Source: Lachnotalea sp. AF33-28 (lineage in GTDB: Bacteria > Bacillota > Clostridia > Lachnospirales > Lachnospiraceae). From it: DNA of 64,000 nucleotides. Position 1 is the stretch's first letter. Every line of letters starts with the position of its first letter. Of the stretch, positions 24,382 through 34,184 are shown one piece after another. The position numbers and the translations under genes were made by a program. The notes under the pieces were generated by a model. That model did not search any database. It worked only from the letters and a program-made list of their open reading frames with translations, and had not been told where the DNA came from. Location of the stretch: NCBI RefSeq assembly GCF_003477885.1, contig NZ_QUEE01000008.1:62001-126000 (forward strand), read 5' to 3'.

Positions 24382-25407
24382 ATGGATGTGAAAGATTTTG
24401 ACTATGATCTGCCGGAAAAACTGATCGCACAGGATCCCTTAGAGGATCGGTCTTCCTCCAGACTGATGGTGCTGGATAAGAAGAGCGGAGAAATTAAGCA
24501 TACAGTATTTAAGCACATCATTGACCGGCTCTGTCCCGGAGACTGTCTGGTGATCAATAACACGAAGGTGATCCCGGCAAGATTGATGGGAACAAAGCGG
24601 GATACAGGGGCGGCCATCGAAGTGCTCCTGCTTAAGAGAAAAGAAAACAACATCTGGGAAACGCTGGTCAAACCCGGCAAGAAGGCGAAGCCCGGCACAG
24701 AGATTGTGTTTGGGGATGGCCTGCTAAGCGGAACCGTGCTGGAGGTGGTGGAAGAAGGAAACCGCCTGATTCAGTTCCGGTTTGAGGGCATATTTGAAGA
24801 AATTCTGGATCAGCTGGGGCAGATGCCCCTTCCGCCCTATATCACACATCAGCTTCAGGATAAAAACAGGTATCAGACCGTATATGCCAAGCATGAAGGA
24901 TCCGCCGCCGCACCGACAGCAGGGCTGCATTTCACACAGGAGCTGCTGGAGCAGATACACAACAAGGGCGTGGATATAGCGGAAGTAACGCTGCATGTGG
25001 GTCTGGGAACCTTCCGTCCGGTCAAGGTGGAGAATGTCCAGGATCATCACATGCATTCAGAATTCTACTGCATCGATGAGGATGCGGCGGAAAAAGTAAA
25101 CCGTGCGAAGCGCAGCGGCCGCCGGGTGATCGCGGTGGGAACCACCAGCTGCCGCACCTTGGAATCCGCAGGAGCTCAAGACGGAAGCATCCGCGCCTGC
25201 AGCGGCTGGACAGAGATATTTATTTATCCCGGTTATCAGTTCAAAGTGGTGGATGCGCTGATTACCAATTTTCATCTGCCGCAGTCCACGTTGATCATGC
25301 TGGTATCCGCGCTGGCGGGAAGAGAGCATGTATTGGCCGCTTATGAGGAGGCGGTGCGGCAGAAGTATCGGTTTTTCAGCTTTGGGGACGCAATGTTTAT
25401 TGAGTGA
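24382..25407 (+). CDS. queA: S-adenosylmethionine:tRNA ribosyltransferase-isomerase
   Basis: Transfers and rearranges the ribose of SAM onto 7-aminomethyl-deazaguanine in tRNA, making epoxyqueuosine. The protein has 341 residues, the usual size. Motifs include DFDYDLPEKLIAQDP at the N-terminus, LVINNTKVIPARL, PLPPYI, GSAAAPTAGLHFT, LHVGLGTFRPV and TNFHLPQSTLIMLVSALAG. Other queuosine genes are absent from the window. It ends in a strong terminator. Confidence 0.97.
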   Translation: MDVKDFDYDLPEKLIAQDPLEDRSSSRLMVLDKKSGEIKHTVFKHIIDRLCPGDCLVINNTKVIPARLMGTKRDTGAAIEVLLLKRKENNIWETLVKPGKKAKPGTEIVFGDGLLSGTVLEVVEEGNRLIQFRFEGIFEEILDQLGQMPLPPYITHQLQDKNRYQTVYAKHEGSAAAPTAGLHFTQELLEQIHNKGVDIAEVTLHVGLGTFRPVKVENVQDHHMHSEFYCIDEDAAEKVNRAKRSGRRVIAVGTTSCRTLESAGAQDGSIRACSGWTEIFIYPGYQFKVVDALITNFHLPQSTLIMLVSALAGREHVLAAYEEAVRQKYRFFSFGDAMFIE

Positions 25408-25426
25408 GTAAATTATTTGCAGAGAA

Positions 25427-25471
25427 AAGAACCCGCAAAGGTGCAGCAGTACTGTGCTTTTGCGGGTTCTT
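25427..25471 (+). terminator. Terminator of queA
   Basis: A long stem: AAGAACCCGCAAAG pairs with CTTTTGCGGGTTCTT around a GC-containing loop. It is A/T-flanked on both sides and may work in both directions. Confidence 0.8.
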
Positions 25472-25479
25472 GGCGTTTT

Positions 25480-25712
25480 ATTCCCAAATTCCCTTTTAAT
25501 GTCTATGATTGCAGCCCACCCCGAATCAAACCGCCGAAACAGCCGAGTAAGCATCACAATTGCCGCAGCGGCCAGTATGACTTCCGCAGTCAGCTGGACA
25601 TAAGTCAGGTTGTACAGCGGGAAGATGGCGTTGAGGATAAACAGCGCCGGAATCTCCAGCGCGATCTTGCGCAGGATTGCACCTGACGGACGATAAAACC
25701 AATCCCTTTTTA
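25480..25712 (-). pseudogene. C-terminal relic of a MATE-family efflux transporter
   Basis: Reading the minus strand from about 25712, an open frame encodes WFYRPSGAILRKIALEIPAL, then FILNAIFPLYNLTYVQLTAE and a hydrophobic helix ending MLTRLFRRFD. This matches the end of a MATE/NorM-type exporter, including the conserved EIPALF and FPLY segments. No start codon or upstream transporter sequence remains, and the frame runs into the queA terminator. Only about 75 codons survive, so it cannot function. Confidence 0.6.
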
Positions 25713-25799
25713 AACGGATGTGCGGATGACAAACAGAGGTATCGGGTGTATAATGGGAAGAGTATCTGTAGAATCGAAAGAATAAGGCGGGTTAGTATA

Positions 25800-28700
25800 A
25801 TGGACAGTGATATAAAGATCCGGATTGCTGTTGCAGAAGATGCAAAAGAACTGCTGGCAATTTATGCACCCTATGTTGAGAAAACAGCAATTACCTTTGA
25901 GTATGAAGTCCCTTCTGCGGAGGAATTCGCAGATCGCATCCGGCATGTGCTGAAGAAATACCCGTATCTGGCTGCGGAGAGCGGCGGTGAGATGATCGGA
26001 TACGCTTATGCGGATGCGTTTAAGGAACGGGCGGCCTATGCATGGTCTGTAGAAACATCCGTGTATGTCCGGGCGGACAGGAAGAAACAGGGGGTGGGCA
26101 GACTGCTGTATGAGGCTCTGGAACAGATCCTTAAGCGGCAGGGCATACTCAATTTGAACGCATGTATCGCATATCCCGAAGAAGAGGATGAATACCTGTC
26201 AAAGGACAGTGTTCTGTTCCATGATAGGATGGGTTACCGCATGGTGGGAGAATTCCGGCAATGCGGTTATAAATTTAACCGCTGGTATAATATGGTCTGG
26301 ATGGAGAAACAGATCGGAGAACATATAGAGGGCCAGCCTTTCGTGAAGACATTTGAAGAAATCAGAACGGACAGGAAAACCGAAGTTCCGATGCAGAAGG
26401 AAAAAGAACAGTTAGAAAAATATTTCCAGACGCTGATCAAGCAGCTGCCGGGAGGCGTTGCCGTAGTCAGTTATGGCCGGGACGGGAAAATGGTGCCGGA
26501 ATATCTCTCGGATGGCTTTGCCGCAATGACCGGCATGACGCCCAAAGAGGCATATCGCCTGTACCGTAAGGACGCTCTGACCGGTGTGCACCCGGATGAC
26601 CGGAAGACAGTTACGGACCGGATGGCCCGGTTTGTGAACAGCAAAGAGAGCAGCTGTGAACTGATATACCGGCTGCAGAAGGGCAACGGCGAATACCTGT
26701 GGGTGAAAAACAGCCTGTCCATGATCCAGAGTGAGAATGGCGAGGGCAAAATCTATGCCAACTATAACGATATTACGAAAGAGCTTGAGGAGAGAAAGAA
26801 GCTTAGGCAGCAATACGATGATCTGCTTAGGCAGCATTACCGTACTCCCGGGCCGAATGCGCTGATTGTGGGGCACTGCAACATCACCAAGAACAGGATA
26901 CTGGAGATCATAGACTATACGGATTCAGGGCTTCTTGCCGCCTTCGGCACGGACAGGGAGATGTTTTTCAGAGGGCTGGCCGGTCTTGTCGTGAATGATA
27001 AGGAGCGTAAGGCTTTCCTTAACAACTTTTTGAATGCCCCTTCACTGGAGGCATTCAGGCGGAAGGATACGGTGCTTACGCTGGATTGCTTTATAAAGCT
27101 GCCTGCAAAATCCCATGGCTGTTATGTCCAGTTTAAGATCAGCCTGGTAGAGATGCCGGATACAGGGGATATCACCGGGATTCTGACAGTAACGGATACC
27201 ACGGAACAGGTCCTATCCGAACGGATCATGCGCCTGCTGTCGGTGGTCAGCTGTGATCTGGTGGCGGATGTGGATCTGCTGCAGAACCGTTACAGGCTGC
27301 TGAACGGTAATCTGGCATCCACTGACGGTCAGGCACAGGAAGGGCGTCACTCCGACCGTGTGACGCATATGCTCCAAAAACAGGTGGTGGAAGGCGATCG
27401 AAAACAGGTGGAAAGAATGCTGGATCCGGCCTATATCATGGAACGGCTGCAGAGAGAGTCCGCCTACTCGTTTCATTACTCCATGATGGGAGGTGATGAG
27501 GAGATATCCACTAAAAAACTTACGGTTTCGGCCATTGACCTGCGTCTGGGAAGAGTGTGCCTGGCGCGGGCCGATGTGACCGATGTGCTGGAAAAGGAAC
27601 GGCTGGCGCAAAAAACTCTTGAGAATGCCTTAGCGCTGGCAGAGGAAGCCAGCCGTGCGAAAAGCGAGTTCCTATCATCCATGAGCCACGATATCCGTAC
27701 CCCTTTAAATGCGATCATGGGGATGACGACATTAGCGACCGCCAATATCGGGGATCCTGTAAGGGTGGCGGATAGCCTGCAGAAGATATCGCTTTCCTCC
27801 AGGCATCTGTTAAGCCTCATTAACGATATACTGGACATGAGCAAGATAGAAAGCGGAAAAATCACGCTGAATCGGATGGAAATGTCGGTCACAGGGCTGA
27901 TCAGCCAGCTATCCGGGATCATAGAACAGCAGGCCAGTTCGGCAGGGCTTCAGTTTCATGCGGCATCAGAGAAAATCCGCCATGAATATTTTTATGGGGA
28001 CGCACTGCGTTTGAATCAGGTACTGCTCAACCTCCTCGGCAATGCGGTCAAGTTTACGCCAAAGGGCGGCAGCGTGGAGTTTAAGGTGGAAGAGCTTGCG
28101 GCAGCGGACAGGCCTGGCTTTGCGCACTACCGCTTTACCGTACGGGATACGGGAATTGGAATGACGGAAGACTTTCTTGCGCGGCTGTTTGAACCGTTCA
28201 GCCGCAGCAGAGAGGCAGCGCGCATTGAAGGAACCGGCCTGGGGCTTAGCATATCAAAGGGGCTGGTTGAGCTTATGGGCGGAACTATCCGTGTGGAGAG
28301 CAGGCCGGGAGCAGGCACAGCCTTTTTTGTGGAGGTGCAATGTGAGGCGGCAAAAGACTGCGCTGCATCGAGGGTTGAAAAAGAGAATATAAACAGGATC
28401 ACCGATTCGCAGAACAGCCTGCTGCTTGGACGGAGGATTCTTGTGGCGGAGGATAATGAGATCAATGCGGAGATACTCTGCGGCGTGCTTAAGCTCTACG
28501 GTGCAAAAACCACGGTTGGGTGGGACGGCACGGAAGCCGTCAGGGAATTCCAAAATACTCCCCAAGGCACTTATGATGCGATCCTGATGGATATCCGCAT
28601 GCCTGAAATGAACGGATACGATGCTACAAGGGCGATCCGGGCGCTGGACAGAACAGATGCAAAGACGATACCGATCATCGCCATGTCCGCGAACGCTTTC

Positions 28701-28805
28701 GCTGAGGATGTGCAGGAGGCGCTGGCATCGGGCATGAACGCGCATATAGCCAAACCAATTGATCTGAAAGTGCTTGAGGATACTTTGATTGCTATTTTAC
28801 CATGA
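25800..28805 (+). CDS. GNAT acetyltransferase fused to a PAS hybrid histidine kinase
   Basis: A 1001-residue cytosolic protein with an unusual layout. Residues 1-188 are a complete GNAT domain of the phosphinothricin acetyltransferase type (TAITFEYEVPSAEEF, acetyl-CoA loop KKQGVG at 95-100, GFF-like end PFVKTFEEIR). A PAS_3 domain follows (about 215-325), then an uncharacterised region (about 345-600), HisKA with H630 in SHDIRTPLNAIMG, HATPase (DTGIGM, GTGLGLSISKGL) and a receiver with D931. ATG 25800 is chosen because the GNAT domain starts right after it; the ORF extends 41 codons upstream into the MATE relic. It lies 48 bp before the giant kinase. Whether the GNAT part is an enzyme or a sensor is unknown. 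Confidence 0.92.
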   Translation: MDSDIKIRIAVAEDAKELLAIYAPYVEKTAITFEYEVPSAEEFADRIRHVLKKYPYLAAESGGEMIGYAYADAFKERAAYAWSVETSVYVRADRKKQGVGRLLYEALEQILKRQGILNLNACIAYPEEEDEYLSKDSVLFHDRMGYRMVGEFRQCGYKFNRWYNMVWMEKQIGEHIEGQPFVKTFEEIRTDRKTEVPMQKEKEQLEKYFQTLIKQLPGGVAVVSYGRDGKMVPEYLSDGFAAMTGMTPKEAYRLYRKDALTGVHPDDRKTVTDRMARFVNSKESSCELIYRLQKGNGEYLWVKNSLSMIQSENGEGKIYANYNDITKELEERKKLRQQYDDLLRQHYRTPGPNALIVGHCNITKNRILEIIDYTDSGLLAAFGTDREMFFRGLAGLVVNDKERKAFLNNFLNAPSLEAFRRKDTVLTLDCFIKLPAKSHGCYVQFKISLVEMPDTGDITGILTVTDTTEQVLSERIMRLLSVVSCDLVADVDLLQNRYRLLNGNLASTDGQAQEGRHSDRVTHMLQKQVVEGDRKQVERMLDPAYIMERLQRESAYSFHYSMMGGDEEISTKKLTVSAIDLRLGRVCLARADVTDVLEKERLAQKTLENALALAEEASRAKSEFLSSMSHDIRTPLNAIMGMTTLATANIGDPVRVADSLQKISLSSRHLLSLINDILDMSKIESGKITLNRMEMSVTGLISQLSGIIEQQASSAGLQFHAASEKIRHEYFYGDALRLNQVLLNLLGNAVKFTPKGGSVEFKVEELAAADRPGFAHYRFTVRDTGIGMTEDFLARLFEPFSRSREAARIEGTGLGLSISKGLVELMGGTIRVESRPGAGTAFFVEVQCEAAKDCAASRVEKENINRITDSQNSLLLGRRILVAEDNEINAEILCGVLKLYGAKTTVGWDGTEAVREFQNTPQGTYDAILMDIRMPEMNGYDATRAIRALDRTDAKTIPIIAMSANAFAEDVQEALASGMNAHIAKPIDLKVLEDTLIAILP

Positions 28806-28853
28806 GTTTGTTATACTCAATGCGAAAGAAACTAAACGGAAGAGGTATGGAAG

Positions 28854-31800
28854 ATGGTCTCCAGGAAAAAAATTTTAGTGGTGGAAGATAATGTGCTCAA
28901 TCGCAGTTTGCTGTGCCAGATCCTGGCCGGCCAGTACGATGTGCTGGAAGCGGGCGATGGGCAGGAGGCGCTTAATATACTGAAGCAGTACGGAGAGAAA
29001 ATTTCCTTGATCATGCTGGATATCATTATGCCGGTCATGGATGGGTATACGTTTTTATCCATCGTGAAAGCGGACCCGGCATATTCTTCTATACCGGTGA
29101 TTGTGACCACTCAAAGCGACGGTGAGTCCGACGAGGTCGCGGCCCTGTCTCACGGCGCGGCGGATTTTGTGGCCAAGCCCTATAAGCCCAAAATTATACT
29201 GCACCGGGTTGCTTCTATTATTAATCTGCGGGAAACCGCCGCTATGATCAATCTGTTCCAGTATGACCGTCTGACAGGACTTTACAGCAAGGAGTTCTTT
29301 TACCAGCGTGTAAAGGAGATGCTGCTGCAGCATCCGGACCGGGAATATGATATCATCTGTTCCGACATTGAAAACTTCAAGCTGATCAATGATATATTCG
29401 GCATTCCGGCGGGAGACCGCCTACTGTGTGAAGTGGCTTCCATGTATATGGAAGAGGTGGGGGATAACGGCATCTGCGGGCGAATTAACGCGGACCAGTT
29501 CGCGTGCATGCTCGCGCACCGGCCGGAATATTCGGACCCGCTGTTCACGGCGGCGAGCACGAGAATCAACGCGGTGTTTCATAAGATATTCAACGCCAAC
29601 AATATCGTCATGAAATGGGGAATCTATACGGTAAAGGACGCCGCTGCATCCGTAGAGCAGATGTGTGACCGGGCGCTTCTGGCGGCCAGAAGCATTAAAG
29701 GGCAGTACGGCAAACATTTCGCATTCTATGATGACGAGCTTAGAAGCCGGCTGCTTCGGGAGCAGGCCATCACGGACACTATGGAATCCGCTCTGGCCAA
29801 AGGGCAGTTTGAGGTGTATCTGCAGCCCAAATACAGTCTGGAAGACGGGACTCTCGCCGGCGCCGAAGCGCTGGTCAGATGGAATCATCCGGAGTGGGGC
29901 CTGCAGTCTCCTGCGGAGTTCATCCCTTTATTTGAGAAAAATGGCTTCATCACTGAATTGGATCAGTTTGTCTGGGACCGCACCTGCGCCATACTGGAGA
30001 AATGGGATGAGCTGGGCTATGACCCGATACCGGTTTCCGTCAATGTTTCCAGATCGGATGTGTATCAGGCGGATCTGGACGAAATTCTGGTAAAAACGGT
30101 TCAAAGGCATAATCTCCCTTTTTCCCGGCTTCACCTGGAGATAACGGAAAGCGCTTATACGGAAGATCCGAAGCAGATCATTGATACGGTGGTCCGCTTA
30201 AGAGAACTGGGCTTTGTGATAGAGATGGATGACTTTGGAAGCGGATATTCCTCTTTAAATATGCTGAACGAGATGCCCATTGACGTGCTGAAGCTGGATA
30301 TGAAATTTGTGCGCACAGAAACGGAAAAGCCCGTGAGTCACGGCATACTGCGTTTTATCATGGATCTGGCCCGCTGGATGAACGTCAGCGTGGTTGCGGA
30401 AGGCGTGGAGACGGTAGAGCAGCTGGAGGGATTAAGAAGCATCGGGTGTGATTACGCCCAGGGGTATTATTTTTCAAAGCCTGTTCCATGTGCACAGTTC
30501 GAAGCTCTGATGAAAGACAGAGGCGCGGCTGCCTTAAAGGCCGGATCAGTTAAGGACGCTTCCGGCCGAAAACAAAGAGTCCAAAGCAGCGGTGATGCGA
30601 TGGAAACTGCGCAGGAGTTCTGCGATGCCTGGTTTACCAAAGGGGATCTCGATACGACCCTCTCCTATGTGACGGAGGATATCCGTTTTGTCGGTACGGG
30701 ATATAGTGAACACGCCTACGGATACCGGGAGATGGAAGCATATCTGCGCAAGGATATCGGTGAGATATCGGAGCCGTTTGACATGCAGATATCCGCGGTC
30801 CATCAGCAGAAGCTGGCGGCGGACGCGTGTGCGATAGACATGGAGCTGACTCTTAAAAATTCTTCTTATGCCTGGCAGCTGCGTTTCTTCTTTATTCTGA
30901 CCGTGTGTGAGGGCCGGTGGCTGATAAGGAGCTTTCATGCGGCAGAACCCGGCAGCAGCCAGAGGGGGGAGGAGCACTATCCCAAGACCCTGGTGATGCA
31001 GAGTATGCAAAAGCAGCGTCAGAAGCTTCTGAATGATTCCATCGCCGGCGGCATGATGGGCGGGTATATGGAGCCCGGTTTCCCGTTCTATTTTATCAAC
31101 CGGTGGATGCTGGATTATCTGGGGTATGAAAGCGAAGAGGAATTTACCGAGGATATCGGCGGTCTCATTTCCAACTGCATGCATCCGGACGACCGCGATG
31201 CGGTGGATGAATCGGTAAATCACCAGCTGGAGCAAAAAGGGGAGTATACAGTCGATTACCGCATGAAGAAACGGGACGGCTCCTATATTTGGGTACATGA
31301 TATGGGACGGCTGCTGACCGCAGAGGACGGAAGGACGGTGATCGTCTCCGTCTGTATTGATATTACAAAACAGATGGTGGCTCAGGAGGAAGTGCTGCAC
31401 ATCTACAACAACATACCCGGGGCCGTTTTTCTCTGCCGGTTCGATGAGGATTTTTCGGTGATTGATGCCAATGACGGCCTGTTTGAATTTGTCGGCTATA
31501 CCCGGGAAGAATTTGCGGCTATGGGCAATAAAATGTCCGCCATCATTTATCCGGAGGACCTTAAGATCATGGCCGATAAACTGGCTGCGCAGCTGTCCCA
31601 CGGCAGCAGGATACATAACGAGAACCGCCTGATCTGTAAGGATAAAACGGTAAAATGGATTTCCATCAATGCGCAGCTGTTTACGGAAAGCGACGGCCAG
31701 CAGTATTTTTACTGTGTGTTTGTGGATATAACGGAAGAAAAGCAGCTGCAGGAATGGATGAAAGAGCTGTATGAAAAAGAATTGACCTATTTTGCAGAGC

Positions 31801-34184
31801 TTTCAAGCTCCGATGGAAGCGTGCAGGGAATCGTCAACATCACACAGGACCGGATGGAGAGCTATCTGACCACATCGGACATGGCTATATCCGGGACAGG
31901 CGATACCTACCGGCAGATGATCGAAAATCTGGCCTACTGTGCTGTGGATGCATCCTATGGGGAAGAAATCCGGCGCACCCTGGACAGAGACGCGGTGATG
32001 GCCGGTTATGCAGCAGGAAAAAGTGATTATCACTTCGAATTCCTGCGCAAGCGCAGCAAGGGAGGCGTATTCTGGGCAAATACGAGCTTCAGATGCTGCT
32101 TGAGGCCGGATACCGGAGATATCATCGGATTTTTCTATACGCTTGACGTAACGGAACAGAAGCTGCAGGAACAGCTCCTTAGTCAGATTGCAAAGCTGGA
32201 ATATGACAACATCACGGAAGTGAATCTGAAAAAAGGAACCTACCATATCTTTTCGCGGCAGGATGCGGAAGGAAACCAGCTGCCCGCAAGCGGGGAGTTT
32301 TGGGAGGAAGTGCGCGCTCTGGCGGAACGGATGATGGAGGAACCGTCAAGAAAAGAATATCTGGAAAAGCTTGATTACCGGTATATGCAGGAGCAGCTGG
32401 ACAGGCAGAACGCCTACACATTTATTGTGGAAATGAAGGATGACAAAAATGAGCTGCGCGTCAAACGGTTTCATGTCTTTTCTATCAGCCGTGAGCTGGA
32501 TCGGGTGTGCGTGGCCCGCACGGATGTGACCGATGTGGTCCGCCAGGAACAGCGCCAGAAGGAAGAGCTGGCTTCTGCGCTGGTGGCTGCTGAGCAGGCC
32601 AACGCGGCCAAGTCGGACTTTTTATCCCGCATGAGCCATGAGATCCGCACACCGATGAACGCGATTATCGGGATGAGCGCGATTGCAGCGCGGTCCATAG
32701 GAGATGACGAGCAGGTGGCGGACTGTATCTCCAAGATTGGCATTTCATCCAGATTCCTGCTGTCCCTGATCAATGATATACTGGATATGAGCCGGATTGA
32801 AAGCGGCAAGATGCTGCTGAAAAAAGAGAAGATCCCCACGGAGGAATTTCTGGCAGAGATCAATTCCATCTGCTACACACAGGCGGCTGCAAAGGATGTG
32901 GAATATGAGTGCATCGTGGATCCGGTGATGGACGACTATTATATTGGTGATGCGATGAAGCTGCAGCAGGTGCTCATCAATATCTTGAGCAACGCGATTA
33001 AGTTCTCCCGGGAAGGCGGCAAGGTTACCTTTTCGGCGTCACAGCGCAAAAAGACCAAGAATGACGCGGTGCTGCGCTTTATTGTAAATGATACCGGCGT
33101 CGGGATGAGCGAGGAATTCCTTCCGCATATTTTTGAGCCGTTTTCCCAGGAATTTACCGGCACGACCGCGCTGTACGGCGGTACCGGGCTGGGCCTGGCC
33201 ATTTCCAAAAGCATTGTAGACATGATGGACGGCCGGATCGCTGTGCGTTCGATCAAGGGGATTGGATCGGAATTCACTGTGGATGTCAAGCTGGGGATTA
33301 CGGAAGAGGAGAAGCTGCGCCACAATCAGAAAAAGCATGCGGCCCATTTCACCCATTTGAAAACGCTGGTGGTGGATGACGATGTGGCGGTCTGCGAGAG
33401 CACGGTAGCGACCCTTAAGGAGATGGGGGTGACCGCGGAATGGGTGGACAGCGGGCGCAAGGCGGTGGACCGGGTAAAGGACCTCTGGGATAATAAAAAA
33501 TATTATGACATGATATTGATTGACTGGAAGATGCCGGGGATGGACGGGATTGAAACCGCTAAAAAGATACGCGGCATCGTGGGCCCCGAGGTTACGATCA
33601 TCATAATGACGGCGTATGACTGGGCTTCCATAGAACATGAGGCAAAGCTTGCCGGGGTGAATCTGCTTATGAGCAAACCGATGTTTAAATCTACGCTGGT
33701 ATCAGCCTTTACGAAAGCTCTTGGGGAAAAAGAGGAAGACACAGCGCAGCAGGACATCGTGAATTACAGATTTTCCGGCAAACGTGTGCTGCTGGTAGAA
33801 GATAACCAGATCAATACCGAGGTGGCGAAGATGCTGCTGGAAGATCGGGGATTTGCAGTGGATACCGCCGAGAACGGCCTGCGTGCCATGGAGGTGTTCA
33901 GCAAATCCGAGGATGGGTATTATGATGCGATCCTTATGGATATAAGGATGCCGCTGATGGACGGGCTGACCGCGGCGGCGAATATACGGCATCTTAGCAA
34001 TAAAGATGCCCGGACAATCCCGATTATCGCGATGACGGCCAATGCCTTTGATGATGACATCGCAAAGAGCAAGGCAGCAGGAATGAACGCCCATCTGGCC
34101 AAGCCCATAGAGCCGGACCGGCTGTATCAGACGCTGTTTGATTTTATTTATGGAAAGGAGGCCGGTGCGGATGCAGGAGTTTAA
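28854..34184 (+). CDS. Giant REC/GGDEF-like/EAL/NTF2-like/PAS hybrid histidine kinase
   Basis: A 1776-residue cytosolic protein. In order it has: receiver 1 (1-125, D56); a GGDEF fold (130-300) with the signature replaced by NADQF, so probably not a cyclase; an EAL phosphodiesterase (305-565) with E338-A-L, VNVSR, ITES, DDFGSGYSS, KLD, AEGVET and QGYYFSKP all present, so probably active on c-di-GMP; an NTF2/SnoaL-like domain (about 590-710); PAS domains (about 740-840, 850-975, 1000-1110); an uncharacterised pre-kinase region (1115-1225); HisKA with H1262; HATPase; receiver 2 (D1557); and receiver 3 (D1696). It probably couples a phosphorelay to c-di-GMP breakdown. It sits between the GNAT-kinase and HPt genes. 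Confidence 0.93.
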   Translation: MVSRKKILVVEDNVLNRSLLCQILAGQYDVLEAGDGQEALNILKQYGEKISLIMLDIIMPVMDGYTFLSIVKADPAYSSIPVIVTTQSDGESDEVAALSHGAADFVAKPYKPKIILHRVASIINLRETAAMINLFQYDRLTGLYSKEFFYQRVKEMLLQHPDREYDIICSDIENFKLINDIFGIPAGDRLLCEVASMYMEEVGDNGICGRINADQFACMLAHRPEYSDPLFTAASTRINAVFHKIFNANNIVMKWGIYTVKDAAASVEQMCDRALLAARSIKGQYGKHFAFYDDELRSRLLREQAITDTMESALAKGQFEVYLQPKYSLEDGTLAGAEALVRWNHPEWGLQSPAEFIPLFEKNGFITELDQFVWDRTCAILEKWDELGYDPIPVSVNVSRSDVYQADLDEILVKTVQRHNLPFSRLHLEITESAYTEDPKQIIDTVVRLRELGFVIEMDDFGSGYSSLNMLNEMPIDVLKLDMKFVRTETEKPVSHGILRFIMDLARWMNVSVVAEGVETVEQLEGLRSIGCDYAQGYYFSKPVPCAQFEALMKDRGAAALKAGSVKDASGRKQRVQSSGDAMETAQEFCDAWFTKGDLDTTLSYVTEDIRFVGTGYSEHAYGYREMEAYLRKDIGEISEPFDMQISAVHQQKLAADACAIDMELTLKNSSYAWQLRFFFILTVCEGRWLIRSFHAAEPGSSQRGEEHYPKTLVMQSMQKQRQKLLNDSIAGGMMGGYMEPGFPFYFINRWMLDYLGYESEEEFTEDIGGLISNCMHPDDRDAVDESVNHQLEQKGEYTVDYRMKKRDGSYIWVHDMGRLLTAEDGRTVIVSVCIDITKQMVAQEEVLHIYNNIPGAVFLCRFDEDFSVIDANDGLFEFVGYTREEFAAMGNKMSAIIYPEDLKIMADKLAAQLSHGSRIHNENRLICKDKTVKWISINAQLFTESDGQQYFYCVFVDITEEKQLQEWMKELYEKELTYFAELSSSDGSVQGIVNITQDRMESYLTTSDMAISGTGDTYRQMIENLAYCAVDASYGEEIRRTLDRDAVMAGYAAGKSDYHFEFLRKRSKGGVFWANTSFRCCLRPDTGDIIGFFYTLDVTEQKLQEQLLSQIAKLEYDNITEVNLKKGTYHIFSRQDAEGNQLPASGEFWEEVRALAERMMEEPSRKEYLEKLDYRYMQEQLDRQNAYTFIVEMKDDKNELRVKRFHVFSISRELDRVCVARTDVTDVVRQEQRQKEELASALVAAEQANAAKSDFLSRMSHEIRTPMNAIIGMSAIAARSIGDDEQVADCISKIGISSRFLLSLINDILDMSRIESGKMLLKKEKIPTEEFLAEINSICYTQAAAKDVEYECIVDPVMDDYYIGDAMKLQQVLINILSNAIKFSREGGKVTFSASQRKKTKNDAVLRFIVNDTGVGMSEEFLPHIFEPFSQEFTGTTALYGGTGLGLAISKSIVDMMDGRIAVRSIKGIGSEFTVDVKLGITEEEKLRHNQKKHAAHFTHLKTLVVDDDVAVCESTVATLKEMGVTAEWVDSGRKAVDRVKDLWDNKKYYDMILIDWKMPGMDGIETAKKIRGIVGPEVTIIIMTAYDWASIEHEAKLAGVNLLMSKPMFKSTLVSAFTKALGEKEEDTAQQDIVNYRFSGKRVLLVEDNQINTEVAKMLLEDRGFAVDTAENGLRAMEVFSKSEDGYYDAILMDIRMPLMDGLTAAANIRHLSNKDARTIPIIAMTANAFDDDIAKSKAAGMNAHLAKPIEPDRLYQTLFDFIYGKEAGADAGV

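Noticed and set aside
25057..25557. 166-codon minus-strand ORF opposite queA
   Set aside because: Only its first part, the MATE relic tail, is protein-like; the rest is antisense to queA and passes through its terminator.
28854..34184. Active diguanylate cyclase in the giant kinase
   Set aside because: The signature is NADQF in place of GGDEF, so catalysis is unlikely.
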